The notes under the pieces: model-generated
Database searches by the model: none
What the model saw: only the letters and a program-made list of their open reading frames with translations
What the model was told of the DNA's origin: nothing
NCBI RefSeq assembly: GCF_039680535.1
Contig: NZ_JBDKSS010000003.1
Location: forward strand, 1-64,000
Source of the DNA: Parvibaculum sp039680535
GTDB taxonomy: Bacteria > Pseudomonadota > Alphaproteobacteria > Parvibaculales > Parvibaculaceae
Length of the DNA: 64,000 nt
Direction of reading: 5' to 3'
Program-made: the position numbers and the translations under genes
Shown: positions 32,804-41,398 of the stretch, piece after piece
Layout of the letters: each line of letters starts with the position of its first letter
Position numbering within the stretch: position 1 is the stretch's first letter

Positions 32804-33598
32804 CTACCCCAGAGGAACGGGCGTCGCCACGATCTTCTCGGCGGCGTGCTTCACCGCCCGATCGAAATTGATCACATCCATTTCGATGTAGGTGACTTCG
32901 TGCGCGGGCGCCATCTCGCGCAGCTTGCGGCTGTCCTCGATCATCTCCCGCGCGCGTGCGGGGAGATCACGCCAGCGCTCGCTTTTCACCGTCCAGCATT
33001 TGCCGGTCTGCTGATACGTCCGCAGCGCCTTCACCTTCGAGTCGACCGCCGCATCGGCGTTGCCGATAACGAAACACTTGATCTTGTGGCGGTTCGTCAG
33101 AGAGCCGCAGACGTTGAGAGAAATATTCCGCGGATCGTCGATCCGTTTGCGGTTCACATAGATCAGGTCATCGCCCTCGACGATCAACCCTTCGGGGAAG
33201 CGCATGAACAATTCGTCCAGAAGAAACTGACGCATCTCGATACGCAGGTCGTCTTCATCGACATCCTGGTAGATGTCGCGAAGCTGATCGAGCGAAATGA
33301 GCGAGAATCCATGCTTGCGCGCCAGCGCGAAGGAAATCAGCGTCTTGCCGGTTCGCGGCCAGCCCGTAATGACGCATGACGGGCCTCCTGTTTCAGCCGT
33401 TGCAGGAAGCTCGCGAACATAATCGCGCAACGCCTCGAAAACCCGCTCCCTGACGTCCGGGCCCCCCTTACGCAGAATGTCCCGAACCTTGTAGGCGGCA
33501 GCATCTATCGAGGCCGTGATTGCACGCTGACCGTCCAGCCAGGATCGCAACCCCAGCCGGTAAATAGCGAAAGAAAACTTCCGCATGCTGCTGCCCAT
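32804..33598 (-). CDS. uncharacterised P-loop NTPase (kinase-like)
   Basis: A 264-residue protein I do not recognise as a named family. A Walker A motif GWPRTGKT is at residues 79-86, followed by LISFALARKHGFSLISLDQL, which resembles the start of small-molecule or nucleotide kinases where an Asp sits at the end of strand 2. GLIVEGDDLIYV could be the Walker B/LID side. No signal peptide or membrane segment is seen. The first ATG has CAGGGG upstream. It is convergent with secA (31 nt gap). The upstream gap 33599-33846 is less GC-rich than average. Function unknown; a polynucleotide- or adenylate-kinase-like fold is inference. Confidence 0.8.
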   Translation of the reverse strand: MGSSMRKFSFAIYRLGLRSWLDGQRAITASIDAAAYKVRDILRKGGPDVRERVFEALRDYVRELPATAETGGPSCVITGWPRTGKTLISFALARKHGFSLISLDQLRDIYQDVDEDDLRIEMRQFLLDELFMRFPEGLIVEGDDLIYVNRKRIDDPRNISLNVCGSLTNRHKIKCFVIGNADAAVDSKVKALRTYQQTGKCWTVKSERWRDLPARAREMIEDSRKLREMAPAHEVTYIEMDVINFDRAVKHAAEKIVATPVPLG

Positions 33599-33782
33599 TT
33601 TGCCCCTGCACCGTCAGAGTGATCACGATCGCAATCTTTCCCCGCACTGACGTTTCTTCATCTTTTTGCACCCACGAATTATTAGCAATTTTCGCGCCAA
33701 CTCGCATGGTGAATCGGGAAAATCCCTATTTCTCATGCCGGGTAGAACGGCGCCTTCGGCCTTGCCGCCCGGAATGCAAAAC

Positions 33783-33804
33783 GGCCGCCCTGATCAGGGC
33801 GGCC
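33783..33804 (-). terminator. intrinsic terminator of the MFS transporter gene
   Basis: A perfect 22-bp palindrome, GGCCGCCCTGA / TCAGGGCGGCC, 42 nt after the MFS stop. In the minus-strand RNA it is followed by GTTTTGC, a short U tract. Confidence 0.75.
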
Positions 33805-33846
33805 GCAGAGCTTCGGTCGTTGCGATGGCGGCGACGCCTTTGCGCA

Positions 33847-35169
33847 TCAGCTCCCGGTGAGCTTTTCGAGATCGGCCTGATAGGTCTTGCCCGCCCAGTA
33901 GTAATGGACGGCCGCCCATACACCGATGAAGGACGTGCCGAACAACGCCCAGCGCAGGCTTTCATCGCCGAAATGGGGCTTCAGCAGATCGCTGACGAGG
34001 CCAACCGTCAGTGGACCGAAGCCCAGCGCGATGAAGTTCAGCACAAAGAGCATGACGGCAGAGGCAAGCGCCCGCATGTGAAGCGGCGTCAGACTCTGGA
34101 TCATGGCGAAGCTCGGCCCGAGATAGAAGGCGCCAAGGATCGACGAGACAATATAGATCGGGATCATCAGCGTCAGATCGGACGACAGATAGAAGACGAT
34201 GAAGAGAGGCATGCCGAGGATTTTCGCCACCGCGATGACCCAGGCATTCCAGCGCATATCCCGCTTCGAGAGACGGTCAGCGAGGATTCCGCCGGTCAGC
34301 GCACCGAGACCACCCACAAATCCGGCAATGAGTCCAAAGATGAGGCCGACCGACTGTGGCGACATGCCGAGACTGCGTTGAAAGAAGGACGGACCGAAGA
34401 TGAGCCCGCCATAGCCGACAAAAGACACGAGCGTCAGGCCAATGGTGATGTGCCGCGCAGAGCGCGTTTGCCAGAGATGCACGATCACATGGACGATATT
34501 CGACTTGAGCGCCGCATCATGCGCAATGCCGTCCGCATGGCCGCGCGCAGGCTCCTTCATCGTGAAGCGCACGAGTAGTGCAATGAGAAGCCCCGGCAGC
34601 CCCATGACATAAAACGTCATGCGCCAGCCGTAGTGCTGCACCACATAGCCCCCAAGCACGAGGCCGATCATCGCGCCCAGATAGACGCCGATCGAATAGA
34701 TCGCCATCGCGGTAGAGCGGCTTTCCTTCGGATAAAGGTCCGCGATCATGGAGTGCGAGGGCGGGCTCGAACCCGCCTCGCCGACGCCCACGCCGATGCG
34801 CGCGAGGAGAAGATGCGTGAAATTGCTCGCGACACCGCAGAGCGCCGTCATCGCGCTCCAGACCGTCACCGCCAGGGCGATGATGTTGCGCCGGTTGCCC
34901 CGGTCCGCCCACATCGCAATCGGCACGCCCAGCGTTGCATAGAAGAGCGCGAAGGCCAGGCCCGACATGAGGCCCAGCAGCGTGTCGCTGACGTGAAACT
35001 CGTTCTTGATCGGCTGCATCACGATGTTGACGATGCCGCGATCCACATGGCTCGACGTGTAGGCGAGCGTCAGAATGAGGAGCGCATAGTGGCGCTGGAA
35101 TATTGAGCCCTTCTCCATCGCCGCCGGCGCGCCTTCCGGCACATACCTCTCCACAATCTCCTCGGCCAT
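33847..35169 (-). CDS. MFS transporter (spinster-like)
   Basis: A 440-residue major facilitator with about twelve membrane segments. The N-terminal half shows the MFS loop signature (MWADRGNRRNIIALAVTVWS) and RIGVGVGEAGSSPPSHSMIADLYP, typical of the spinster/sphingolipid-transporter-like branch common in alphaproteobacteria and often annotated as a general or aromatic-acid transporter. The substrate is unknown. The ATG at 35169 has GAGGGGAG upstream. It is divergent from the tandem epoxide hydrolase genes across about 140 nt, suggesting it moves a substrate or product of those enzymes (inference). Confidence 0.9.
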   Translation of the reverse strand: MAEEIVERYVPEGAPAAMEKGSIFQRHYALLILTLAYTSSHVDRGIVNIVMQPIKNEFHVSDTLLGLMSGLAFALFYATLGVPIAMWADRGNRRNIIALAVTVWSAMTALCGVASNFTHLLLARIGVGVGEAGSSPPSHSMIADLYPKESRSTAMAIYSIGVYLGAMIGLVLGGYVVQHYGWRMTFYVMGLPGLLIALLVRFTMKEPARGHADGIAHDAALKSNIVHVIVHLWQTRSARHITIGLTLVSFVGYGGLIFGPSFFQRSLGMSPQSVGLIFGLIAGFVGGLGALTGGILADRLSKRDMRWNAWVIAVAKILGMPLFIVFYLSSDLTLMIPIYIVSSILGAFYLGPSFAMIQSLTPLHMRALASAVMLFVLNFIALGFGPLTVGLVSDLLKPHFGDESLRWALFGTSFIGVWAAVHYYWAGKTYQADLEKLTGS

Positions 35170-35308
35170 GCGTCTCCCCTCTTTGATTATCGTTTTCATC
35201 CACCTTAAAGACGCGGGAGAAGCGGAGCAATCGCAAGCGGCGTTGCGGCCCGGCTCGCTGCTGCCATAATGCCCTCAACAAAAACACCCACATGGAGGAT
35301 GCTCAAGC

Positions 35309-36499
35309 ATGGGCGCGCCCGTTCCTTTCAAGATCGAAATCCCGCAATCGACGATCGACGCCATTCTGGCCAAGGTCCGCGCCTATGAGTGGCATGAGAT
35401 GCCGGAGATCGCACCCGGCGCCGACCGCTGGGCCTATGGCACCGACATGGAATACATGAAGGAGCTTTGTGCCTACTGGACGTCGGCCTTCGACTGGCGC
35501 AAGGCCGAGGCGACGCTCAACCGCTTCCCGCAATTCAAGGCGACGGTCGACGGTCAGGAAATACACTTCATTCATGTGAAAGGTTCGGGCGCCAATCCCC
35601 AGACGGTGCTGCTCACTCATGGCTGGCCGGGATCGGTGTTCGAATTCTGGGACGTGATCGAGCCGCTCGCGCATCCTGAGAAATTCGGCGGCAGGGCGGA
35701 AGATGGCGTGAACCTCGTCGTGCCCTCGCTGCCCGGCTACGCCTTCTCCGGCAAGCCGAAAAAGCCGATCGGTCCGAAGGGAACCGCCGCCCTTTGGGAC
35801 AAGCTCATGCGCGAAGTGCTGGGCTACAAGGACTACATCGCGCAGGGCGGCGACTGGGGCGCGGTCGTGACCGGCTATATCGGCCTCAATCACTCGCAGG
35901 CGAAGGGCGGCGGAGCCAAGGCGATCCACATCAACATGTTCGGCATTCGCGGCCCCTTCGCGCCGGAAACGCCGGAGGAAAACCAGTGGGCGGGCGCTGC
36001 AGCGCTCAACTTCGAACTCGAAGGCGCCTATCTGCGCCTGCAGATGACGAAGCCGCAGTCGCTTTCCTACGGCATGATGGACAGCCCCGTGGGCGCGGCT
36101 GCCTGGATCGTCGAGAAGTTCAACACCTGGTCGGATCGTCGCGGACCGGACGGCAAGGAATTCATCGAGAACGCCTTCACCAAGGACCAGCTTCTCACCA
36201 ATGTGATGATCTATCTCGTCACCCGCACCTTCAACACGGCGACCTGGTTCTATCGCGGCATGTTCGAGGAAGGCGGCACGAATATTCCCGCAGGCGAGAA
36301 GGTCGAAGTGCCGACGGGCATCGCCAACTTCCCGAAGGAGTTCATGCCCTTCCCGCCGCGCAGCATGGTCGAGAAGAGTTTCAACGTCGCCCGCTGGTCG
36401 ACCTTCGAGCGTGGCGGCCATTTCGCGGCCATGGAAACGAAGTCGGTCTTTGCCGATGAGGTTCGCGCCTTCGTCAACCAGGTGAAGGCGGGGAAATGA
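35309..36499 (+). CDS. epoxide hydrolase family protein (EHN plus alpha/beta-hydrolase)
   Basis: A 396-residue enzyme of the microsomal epoxide hydrolase type. The N-terminal EHN domain (about 1-105, with WAYGTDMEYMKELCAYW and FDWRKAEATLNRFPQF) precedes an alpha/beta-hydrolase core with the oxyanion motif HGWP (104-107), nucleophile D182 in GGDWGA and catalytic H371 in RGGHFAAME. It should open an epoxide to a diol; the natural substrate is unknown. It overlaps the next, paralogous gene by 4 nt (ATGA). Confidence 0.92.
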   Translation: MGAPVPFKIEIPQSTIDAILAKVRAYEWHEMPEIAPGADRWAYGTDMEYMKELCAYWTSAFDWRKAEATLNRFPQFKATVDGQEIHFIHVKGSGANPQTVLLTHGWPGSVFEFWDVIEPLAHPEKFGGRAEDGVNLVVPSLPGYAFSGKPKKPIGPKGTAALWDKLMREVLGYKDYIAQGGDWGAVVTGYIGLNHSQAKGGGAKAIHINMFGIRGPFAPETPEENQWAGAAALNFELEGAYLRLQMTKPQSLSYGMMDSPVGAAAWIVEKFNTWSDRRGPDGKEFIENAFTKDQLLTNVMIYLVTRTFNTATWFYRGMFEEGGTNIPAGEKVEVPTGIANFPKEFMPFPPRSMVEKSFNVARWSTFERGGHFAAMETKSVFADEVRAFVNQVKAGK

Positions 36500-37698
36500 C
36501 ACATCGCATCATCCCCGCCGATCCGTTCAGGATTCGTGTGCCCGAGGAGGAGCTTCAGGATCTGAAGCGCCGCCTCCAGCGCACCCGCTTTCCGAACGAG
36601 CCCATGGGCAACGAACATTGGGCCTATGGCACCAGCCTTCCCTATATGGAGCGGCTCGTCGAAGTCTGGCGCGACGATTTCGACTGGCGAAAGCAGGAAG
36701 AGGCGCTCAACCGCTTCCCGCAATATCGCGCCACTCTGACGGACGAGGATGGCGAGGATCACGAGATCCATTTCATCTATGAGCGCGGCTCAGGCGAAAA
36801 TCCCGTGCCGCTGATCCTCACGCATGGCTGGCCCTCGACCTTCCGCGAGTTCCTCGATGTGGTCGATCCGCTGGCGCATCCTGAAAGATACGGGCGCGAA
36901 GGTCCGGCCTTCGACGTGATCGTGCCCTCGCTCATCGGCTACGGCTTTTCCTCGAAGCCCCGCATTCCCATCGGCCCCGCCGCCATTGCCGATCTCTGGC
37001 ACCGGCTGATGACAGAGGTGCTCGGCTACGACAAATATGCCGCGCAGGCGGGAGACTGGGGCAGCTTCGTCACCTCGCGCCTTGCGCTACAGCATTGCGA
37101 TAGCCTTCTCGGCATCCACCTCACCATGCTGCCGCTCCGTCCTAGCCTGAAGCATGCCTCACAGCCGCCGGTGAGCGAGGAAGAGGGACGCTGGATCAAG
37201 GAAATGCAAGGGTGGTGGCGGCAGGAAGAAGGCTATCGCTCGATCCAGTCGACCAAGCCCATGGCGCTCGCTTTCGCGCTGATGGACAGCCCTGCGGGTC
37301 TGGCGGGCTGGCTTGCCGACAAATATTACCGCCTCGGCGACACCGACAAGACCGACACGATGGAAGGCATGATCGCGCGCTTTCCCTTCGACACGATCCT
37401 GACGCAGCTCTCGATCTACTGGTTCACGGGCACGATCAATTCGGCGAACACGCTCTACAAGGCCGGCCCCGCGGAAGGCTCGGCCTCGCTCAAACCGGGC
37501 GAGATGGTGACGGTTCCCACCGCCTATTCGGAATATCCGATCGACACGCTGCCGATCACGCCGCGCTCATGGGCCGAGCGCAGCTACAATATCGTCCGCT
37601 GGCGGATCATGGAGAAAGGCGGCCATTTCGCCGCCATGGAGGAGCCGGAACTTTTCGCGGATGATGTTCGCGATGCTTTCCGCGAGATGGGGCTCTAG
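36496..37698 (+). CDS. second epoxide hydrolase family protein (EHN plus alpha/beta-hydrolase)
   Basis: A 400-residue paralogue of the preceding gene, with the same order: EHN domain (HWAYGTSLPYMERL, FDWRKQEEALNRFPQY), HGWP at 110-113, nucleophile D187 in AGDWGS and H377 in KGGHFAAME. The two differ over much of their length, so this is an old duplication or paired acquisition, not a recent copy. The start is fixed by the 4-nt overlap with the upstream stop. It is convergent with accA. Confidence 0.92.
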   Translation: MTHRIIPADPFRIRVPEEELQDLKRRLQRTRFPNEPMGNEHWAYGTSLPYMERLVEVWRDDFDWRKQEEALNRFPQYRATLTDEDGEDHEIHFIYERGSGENPVPLILTHGWPSTFREFLDVVDPLAHPERYGREGPAFDVIVPSLIGYGFSSKPRIPIGPAAIADLWHRLMTEVLGYDKYAAQAGDWGSFVTSRLALQHCDSLLGIHLTMLPLRPSLKHASQPPVSEEEGRWIKEMQGWWRQEEGYRSIQSTKPMALAFALMDSPAGLAGWLADKYYRLGDTDKTDTMEGMIARFPFDTILTQLSIYWFTGTINSANTLYKAGPAEGSASLKPGEMVTVPTAYSEYPIDTLPITPRSWAERSYNIVRWRIMEKGGHFAAMEEPELFADDVRDAFREMGL

Positions 37699-37714
37699 CC
37701 CCGTCTCGCGCCGG

Positions 37715-38674
37715 TCAGACGGCGCCGACGCGCCCCATGGCAAGGAACTTCTCGCGGCGGAGACGCTTCAGCGTGGCGCCGTCGAGCTTTTCGAGGCCGC
37801 GCAGCTCTTCCTCGATGCCATCGCCCGCTTCCTTGATCATCTGGTGGCGTTCGCGGTGCGCGCCGCCGATGGGCTCGGGGAGCACGCGGTCGATGACACC
37901 GAGCTGATGCAGGTTCTGCGCGGTGATCTTCATCGCGGTGGCGGCATCCTTGGCCTTGGCCGAATCGCGCCACAGGATCGACGCCGCGCCTTCCGGCGAG
38001 ATGACGCTATAGACCGAATGCTCGAGCATCAGGATGCGGTTTGCGCAGGCAAGCGCCACAGCGCCGCCCGAGCCGCCCTCGCCGATGATGACCGAGACGA
38101 GCGGCACCTTGAGCGACAGGCAGCGATCGGTCGACCGCGCGATGGCTTCGGCGACACCGCGCTCCTCGCTGTCCGAACCCGGATAGGCGCCCTGCGTATC
38201 GACCAGCGTGACCACGGGAATGCCGAAGCGCTCGGCGAGGTCCATCAGGCGAATCGCCTTGCGATAGCCCTCGGGCCGCGCCAGACCGAAATTGTGCTTC
38301 ATGCGGCTCTGCGTGTCCGAGCCCTTTTCATGGCCGATCACGACCACGGAACGGCCCCGGAAGCGGCCGAGACCGCCCATGATGGCCGCGTCCTCGCCGA
38401 ACAGGCGGTCGCCCGCCAGAGGCGTGAAATCCTCGATCAGACGCTCGACATAATCGACGAAGTGCGGGCGGCGCGGATGGCGCGCGACCTGCAGCTTCTG
38501 CCACGGCGTCAGAGAGGAATAAGTGTCCTGGAGAAGCTGGGCGGCCTTCTGCTCAAGCTTGGCCACCTCGTCGGTGATGCTGACCGAAGGGTCTTCCTGG
38601 GCCAAAAGCCGAAGCTCCTGGACCTTGCCCTCCAGTTCCGCAATCGGCTTCTCGAAGTCGAGATATGTGTGCAT
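37715..38674 (-). CDS. accA: acetyl-CoA carboxylase carboxyltransferase subunit alpha
   Basis: Carries the CO2-transfer half-reaction that makes malonyl-CoA, together with AccD. The 319-residue length equals the E. coli protein. It begins MHTYLDFEKPIAELEGKVQE and contains GRSVVVIGHEKG, the oxyanion-type VDTQGAYPG and GEGGSGGAVAL. The ATG at 38674 is used because family members start MxxYLDFEKP; the frame is open for 20 more codons. It is alone on this strand here, and accD is not in the window. Confidence 0.97.
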   Translation of the reverse strand: MHTYLDFEKPIAELEGKVQELRLLAQEDPSVSITDEVAKLEQKAAQLLQDTYSSLTPWQKLQVARHPRRPHFVDYVERLIEDFTPLAGDRLFGEDAAIMGGLGRFRGRSVVVIGHEKGSDTQSRMKHNFGLARPEGYRKAIRLMDLAERFGIPVVTLVDTQGAYPGSDSEERGVAEAIARSTDRCLSLKVPLVSVIIGEGGSGGAVALACANRILMLEHSVYSVISPEGAASILWRDSAKAKDAATAMKITAQNLHQLGVIDRVLPEPIGGAHRERHQMIKEAGDGIEEELRGLEKLDGATLKRLRREKFLAMGRVGAV

Positions 38675-38849
38675 CGCGCTCCGGAAGTCCCGCTTGTCCG
38701 CCCTGGAAACGCCCGGGCGGTACCCCTTAGGCAACGATCCTTTTGTCAGGATTTGCGCGGCACACTGGCTCGGGAGAGGCCCCTTGTCAACCGCCAGGGC
38801 CCTCTTCCAGCCTTCGGGCCGCCCCTTTGGTAAACGCCGAGACTTCCCC

Positions 38850-38876
38850 TGTCACAAATCCGGGACCCCATGCGTC
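38850..38876 (+). promoter_or_regulatory. ECF41-type sigma factor promoter
   Basis: TGTCACA (38850-38856), a 16-nt spacer and CGTC (38873-38876). As I recall it, this is exactly the -35/-10 pair reported for ECF41-dependent promoters. It lies 70 nt upstream of a three-gene operon whose last gene encodes an ECF41-type sigma factor, so autoregulation is expected. Activity is inferred from the match and position. Confidence 0.8.
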
Positions 38877-38946
38877 CTGAGGACATGGCGGAACCCCAAG
38901 TGACGCTGGGTCATGCGAACGCCGCCAACGGGAGCCGGGAAAGCCG

Positions 38947-39384
38947 ATGTCGATCAATCAGTTTACCGCCCGCACGGGCGATTCCAGCCGAGCCGGCCTG
39001 AAGCGATTCCTGATCGCGCTTGCCGGCCTCGCCCTCTTTGCCAACGCCCTCTTCATGCTGGCCGATCCACTCGGCTGGTATGAGGCCATCGAGGGCGTAC
39101 CCGATACCGGCCCCTTCAATCCCCACTTCGTCCGCGATATCGGCGTCTCGTTCCTGACGGCCGCACTCACCACGGCGGCCGCCGCCCGCTGGTTGCGGCT
39201 CGCCTGGCCGCTTCTCTGTACCGTCGCCCTCTATCTGGGCCTGCACGCTCTTCTCCATCTCTGGGATATCGCTGCAGGCCGCCTCGAACCCGGCCACCTG
39301 CTGATCGACGCGCCTGGCGTTTTCCTCCCCCTCTTCGCCATCGCCGCGCTCGCCCTGTGGGTGCGCCGGGACCACGACATCTGA
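38947..39384 (+). CDS. small integral membrane protein of the ECF41 operon
   Basis: A 145-residue protein with about four membrane segments (near 19-40, 65-85, 87-107 and 122-140) and a short charged C-terminus (VRRDHDI). I do not recognise the family; it lacks the cysteines or histidines expected of a redox membrane protein, apart from HALLHLW in helix 3. The ATG has GGGAGCCGGGAAAG upstream. It is the first gene after the ECF41 promoter, 23 nt before the AhpD-like gene, so it belongs to the regulon. Confidence 0.8.
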   Translation: MSINQFTARTGDSSRAGLKRFLIALAGLALFANALFMLADPLGWYEAIEGVPDTGPFNPHFVRDIGVSFLTAALTTAAAARWLRLAWPLLCTVALYLGLHALLHLWDIAAGRLEPGHLLIDAPGVFLPLFAIAALALWVRRDHDI

Positions 39385-39407
39385 CCGCCCAAGGAGAGGA
39401 GAAAGCG

Positions 39408-39962
39408 ATGCTCAAGGCATTCATCGAAAGAGCCCTGCGCAGGCAGGAAGAGGCGACCGGCGAATCCGTGGATTACCTGCGCGATCTTCATGCCGCGGCA
39501 CCCGGCGCGCTGTGGCGCTTCGTCTGCTTTCTGCCCATGAGCCGGTTCCGCAAGAGCCTTCCACTGGAAGCTCATGCGGTGGCCCGCATCGCCGCCGTTC
39601 ATGCGGAAGATTGCGGCCCATGCCTTCAGACCGTGGTGAACCTGATGACCGCGGCGGGCGTTGCGCCGCAGACGCTGCGCGCCGCCGTCACGCGCGATCT
39701 CACGGCGATGGACGAGCGCACGCGAACCGTCTTCGAATTCGCCGAAGCCATCGTCCACCGCGATATCCGCAGCGAGGAACTCCGCCCCTTGATCGAAGGC
39801 TGGTGGGGAAAGGCCGCCATGGCGGATCTGGCGCTTGCCATCGCCAGCACCCGCGTCTTCCCGACCGTGAAGCGCGTGATGGGTTACGGCCAGGCATGCT
39901 CGCGCGTGACCATCGGCCAGGAGACGCTGCGCGCCGAACTGACAAAGCCACAACCCGCCTGA
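39408..39962 (+). CDS. carboxymuconolactone decarboxylase (AhpD-like) family protein
   Basis: A 184-residue alpha-helical protein with the peroxidatic-type pair C69-x2-C72 in HAEDCGPCLQ, the active motif of AhpD-like alkylhydroperoxidases. The His found a few residues after the second Cys in classical AhpD is replaced by Asn. The start is the ATG at 39408 behind AAGGAGAGGAG, a strong ribosome-binding site. Genes of this family are the standard neighbours and targets of ECF41 sigma factors, and one follows 17 nt downstream. A role in peroxide or quinone-related redox defence is inference. Confidence 0.88.
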   Translation: MLKAFIERALRRQEEATGESVDYLRDLHAAAPGALWRFVCFLPMSRFRKSLPLEAHAVARIAAVHAEDCGPCLQTVVNLMTAAGVAPQTLRAAVTRDLTAMDERTRTVFEFAEAIVHRDIRSEELRPLIEGWWGKAAMADLALAIASTRVFPTVKRVMGYGQACSRVTIGQETLRAELTKPQPA

Positions 39963-39979
39963 TCGGCTAGGATGGAACC

Positions 39980-40897
39980 ATGATGCCGACGACCGAAACA
40001 CAGGAAGCGATCTTCACGCGCCATCGCGCGCGCGTCTTTGCGGTCGCCTATCGTCTCGTCGGGACGGTGAGCGACGCAGAAGACGTCGTGCAGGAAACCT
40101 GGCTGCGCTGGAGCGGCGCCGACACGGGCAATGTGCGCTCGCCGGAGGCGTGGCTCGTCACCACGGCAAGCCGCCTCGGCATCGACCATCTGCGCCGCCT
40201 GCGGGCAAGGCGCGAAGCCTATGTCGGCCCCTGGCTGCCGGAGCCCATTGTAGAGCCTGCGAATGCGGAGCCGGTTCCCACGCCCGAGGAGCGGATCGCC
40301 CTTGCCGACGAGGTATCGATCGCGCTGCTGCACATGCTGGAACGGCTTGCGCCGGAAGAGCGCACGGCCTTTCTGCTGCATGAAGCATTCGACTACGACT
40401 ATGGAGACCTCGCCGCCATTCTCGGCAAGTCGCAGGCCGCCTGCCGCCAGATCGTCAGCCGCGCGCGCCGCCGCGTATCGGATGAAAGGCCGCGCTTTGA
40501 AGCAAGCCCCGCCGATCATGCGCGGCTCGCCAGCGCCTTTGCAGATGCACTGATGAAGGAGGACCCGCAGGCGCTTCTCGCATCGCTGCGCGAAGACGCG
40601 ATCCTCTATACCGATGGCGGTGGCCGCGTGACGGCGGCGCTCAATCCGATCTACGGCGCAGACCGGATCACGCGCTTCTTCTTCGGCATAACGAGGAAGT
40701 TCCCCGAGCCCTATGTCATAGACGGCATTCGCATCAACGGAAGGCCCGGCTTCACGCTGAGCCTCGGACGCCAGATCAGTTCGATCGTGAGTTTCGACAT
40801 TCGCGACGGTCTCATCGCCAACGTCTACATCATGCGGAACCCGGACAAGATCGCGCGGGCGGCGCAGGCGCTCGGACGTCCGCTGCTCGGAGCCTAG
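39980..40897 (+). CDS. ECF41-type RNA polymerase sigma factor with C-terminal SnoaL-like domain
   Basis: A 305-residue extracytoplasmic-function sigma factor. Sigma-2 (about 10-75: SDAEDVVQETWLRW) and sigma-4 (about 112-168) are followed by a SnoaL-like C-terminal domain (about 178-295). Diagnostic ECF41 features are visible: the WLPEP linker (85-89), DGGGRV (212-217) and NPDKI (287-291). In this group the fused domain replaces the anti-sigma factor and tunes activity. No separate anti-sigma gene is present, in agreement. It is the last gene of the operon headed by the ECF41 promoter at 38850; its stop overlaps the thioesterase stop on the other strand by 4 nt. Confidence 0.93.
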   Translation: MMPTTETQEAIFTRHRARVFAVAYRLVGTVSDAEDVVQETWLRWSGADTGNVRSPEAWLVTTASRLGIDHLRRLRARREAYVGPWLPEPIVEPANAEPVPTPEERIALADEVSIALLHMLERLAPEERTAFLLHEAFDYDYGDLAAILGKSQAACRQIVSRARRRVSDERPRFEASPADHARLASAFADALMKEDPQALLASLREDAILYTDGGGRVTAALNPIYGADRITRFFFGITRKFPEPYVIDGIRINGRPGFTLSLGRQISSIVSFDIRDGLIANVYIMRNPDKIARAAQALGRPLLGA

Positions 40898-41319
40898 ACT
40901 CCGAGCTTTACGAGCTTCACCGTCGAGGTTCCCTTGGCGAGCACTGCGCCGGACGCGTCGAGAAGCCGGCCTTCGAGAAACCCCGTCTTGCGTCCGAGCA
41001 TCTCGACCCAGCCTTCCGCGATGACGAGACCGGGCGGAACGGACTTGAGGAAGCTGACCTTGATCTCGAGCGAGAGCGGCGACATGGTTCTGCCGGTTGC
41101 CGCGATGACGCAGAAGCCCATCGCCTGATCGATCCAGCCGGTCACAAAGCCGCCCTGTGCGATGGTGCCGTTCGTGTGGCACATATGCGGGCCGACGCGA
41201 TATTCGATCGCCACCCGGCCCACGCCCTCCTCGAACCTGACAATCCGCTGAAAGCCCAGCGCCTTTGCCAGATCGGCGACATGGCTCATCCGCGGGTCGA
41301 TATCAATCACGTCACTCAT
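40894..41319 (-). CDS. PaaI-type hotdog-fold thioesterase
   Basis: A 141-residue single hotdog-domain protein. The segment HTNGTIAQGGFVTGWIDQAMGF (about residues 48-69) is the central helix of PaaI/YbgC-type acyl-CoA thioesterases, with the Asp of WIDQAMG as likely catalytic residue. It should hydrolyse an acyl- or aryl-CoA; the substrate is unknown. It is convergent with the ECF41 gene and stands alone on this strand. Confidence 0.87.
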   Translation of the reverse strand: MSDVIDIDPRMSHVADLAKALGFQRIVRFEEGVGRVAIEYRVGPHMCHTNGTIAQGGFVTGWIDQAMGFCVIAATGRTMSPLSLEIKVSFLKSVPPGLVIAEGWVEMLGRKTGFLEGRLLDASGAVLAKGTSTVKLVKLGV

Positions 41320-41398
41320 AACCGTCCACCAGCAATTTCGATCTGGCGGACGATATAGGCGACGCGGATGGCCCCGTGAAGAAAATTCGGCTCCAGCC

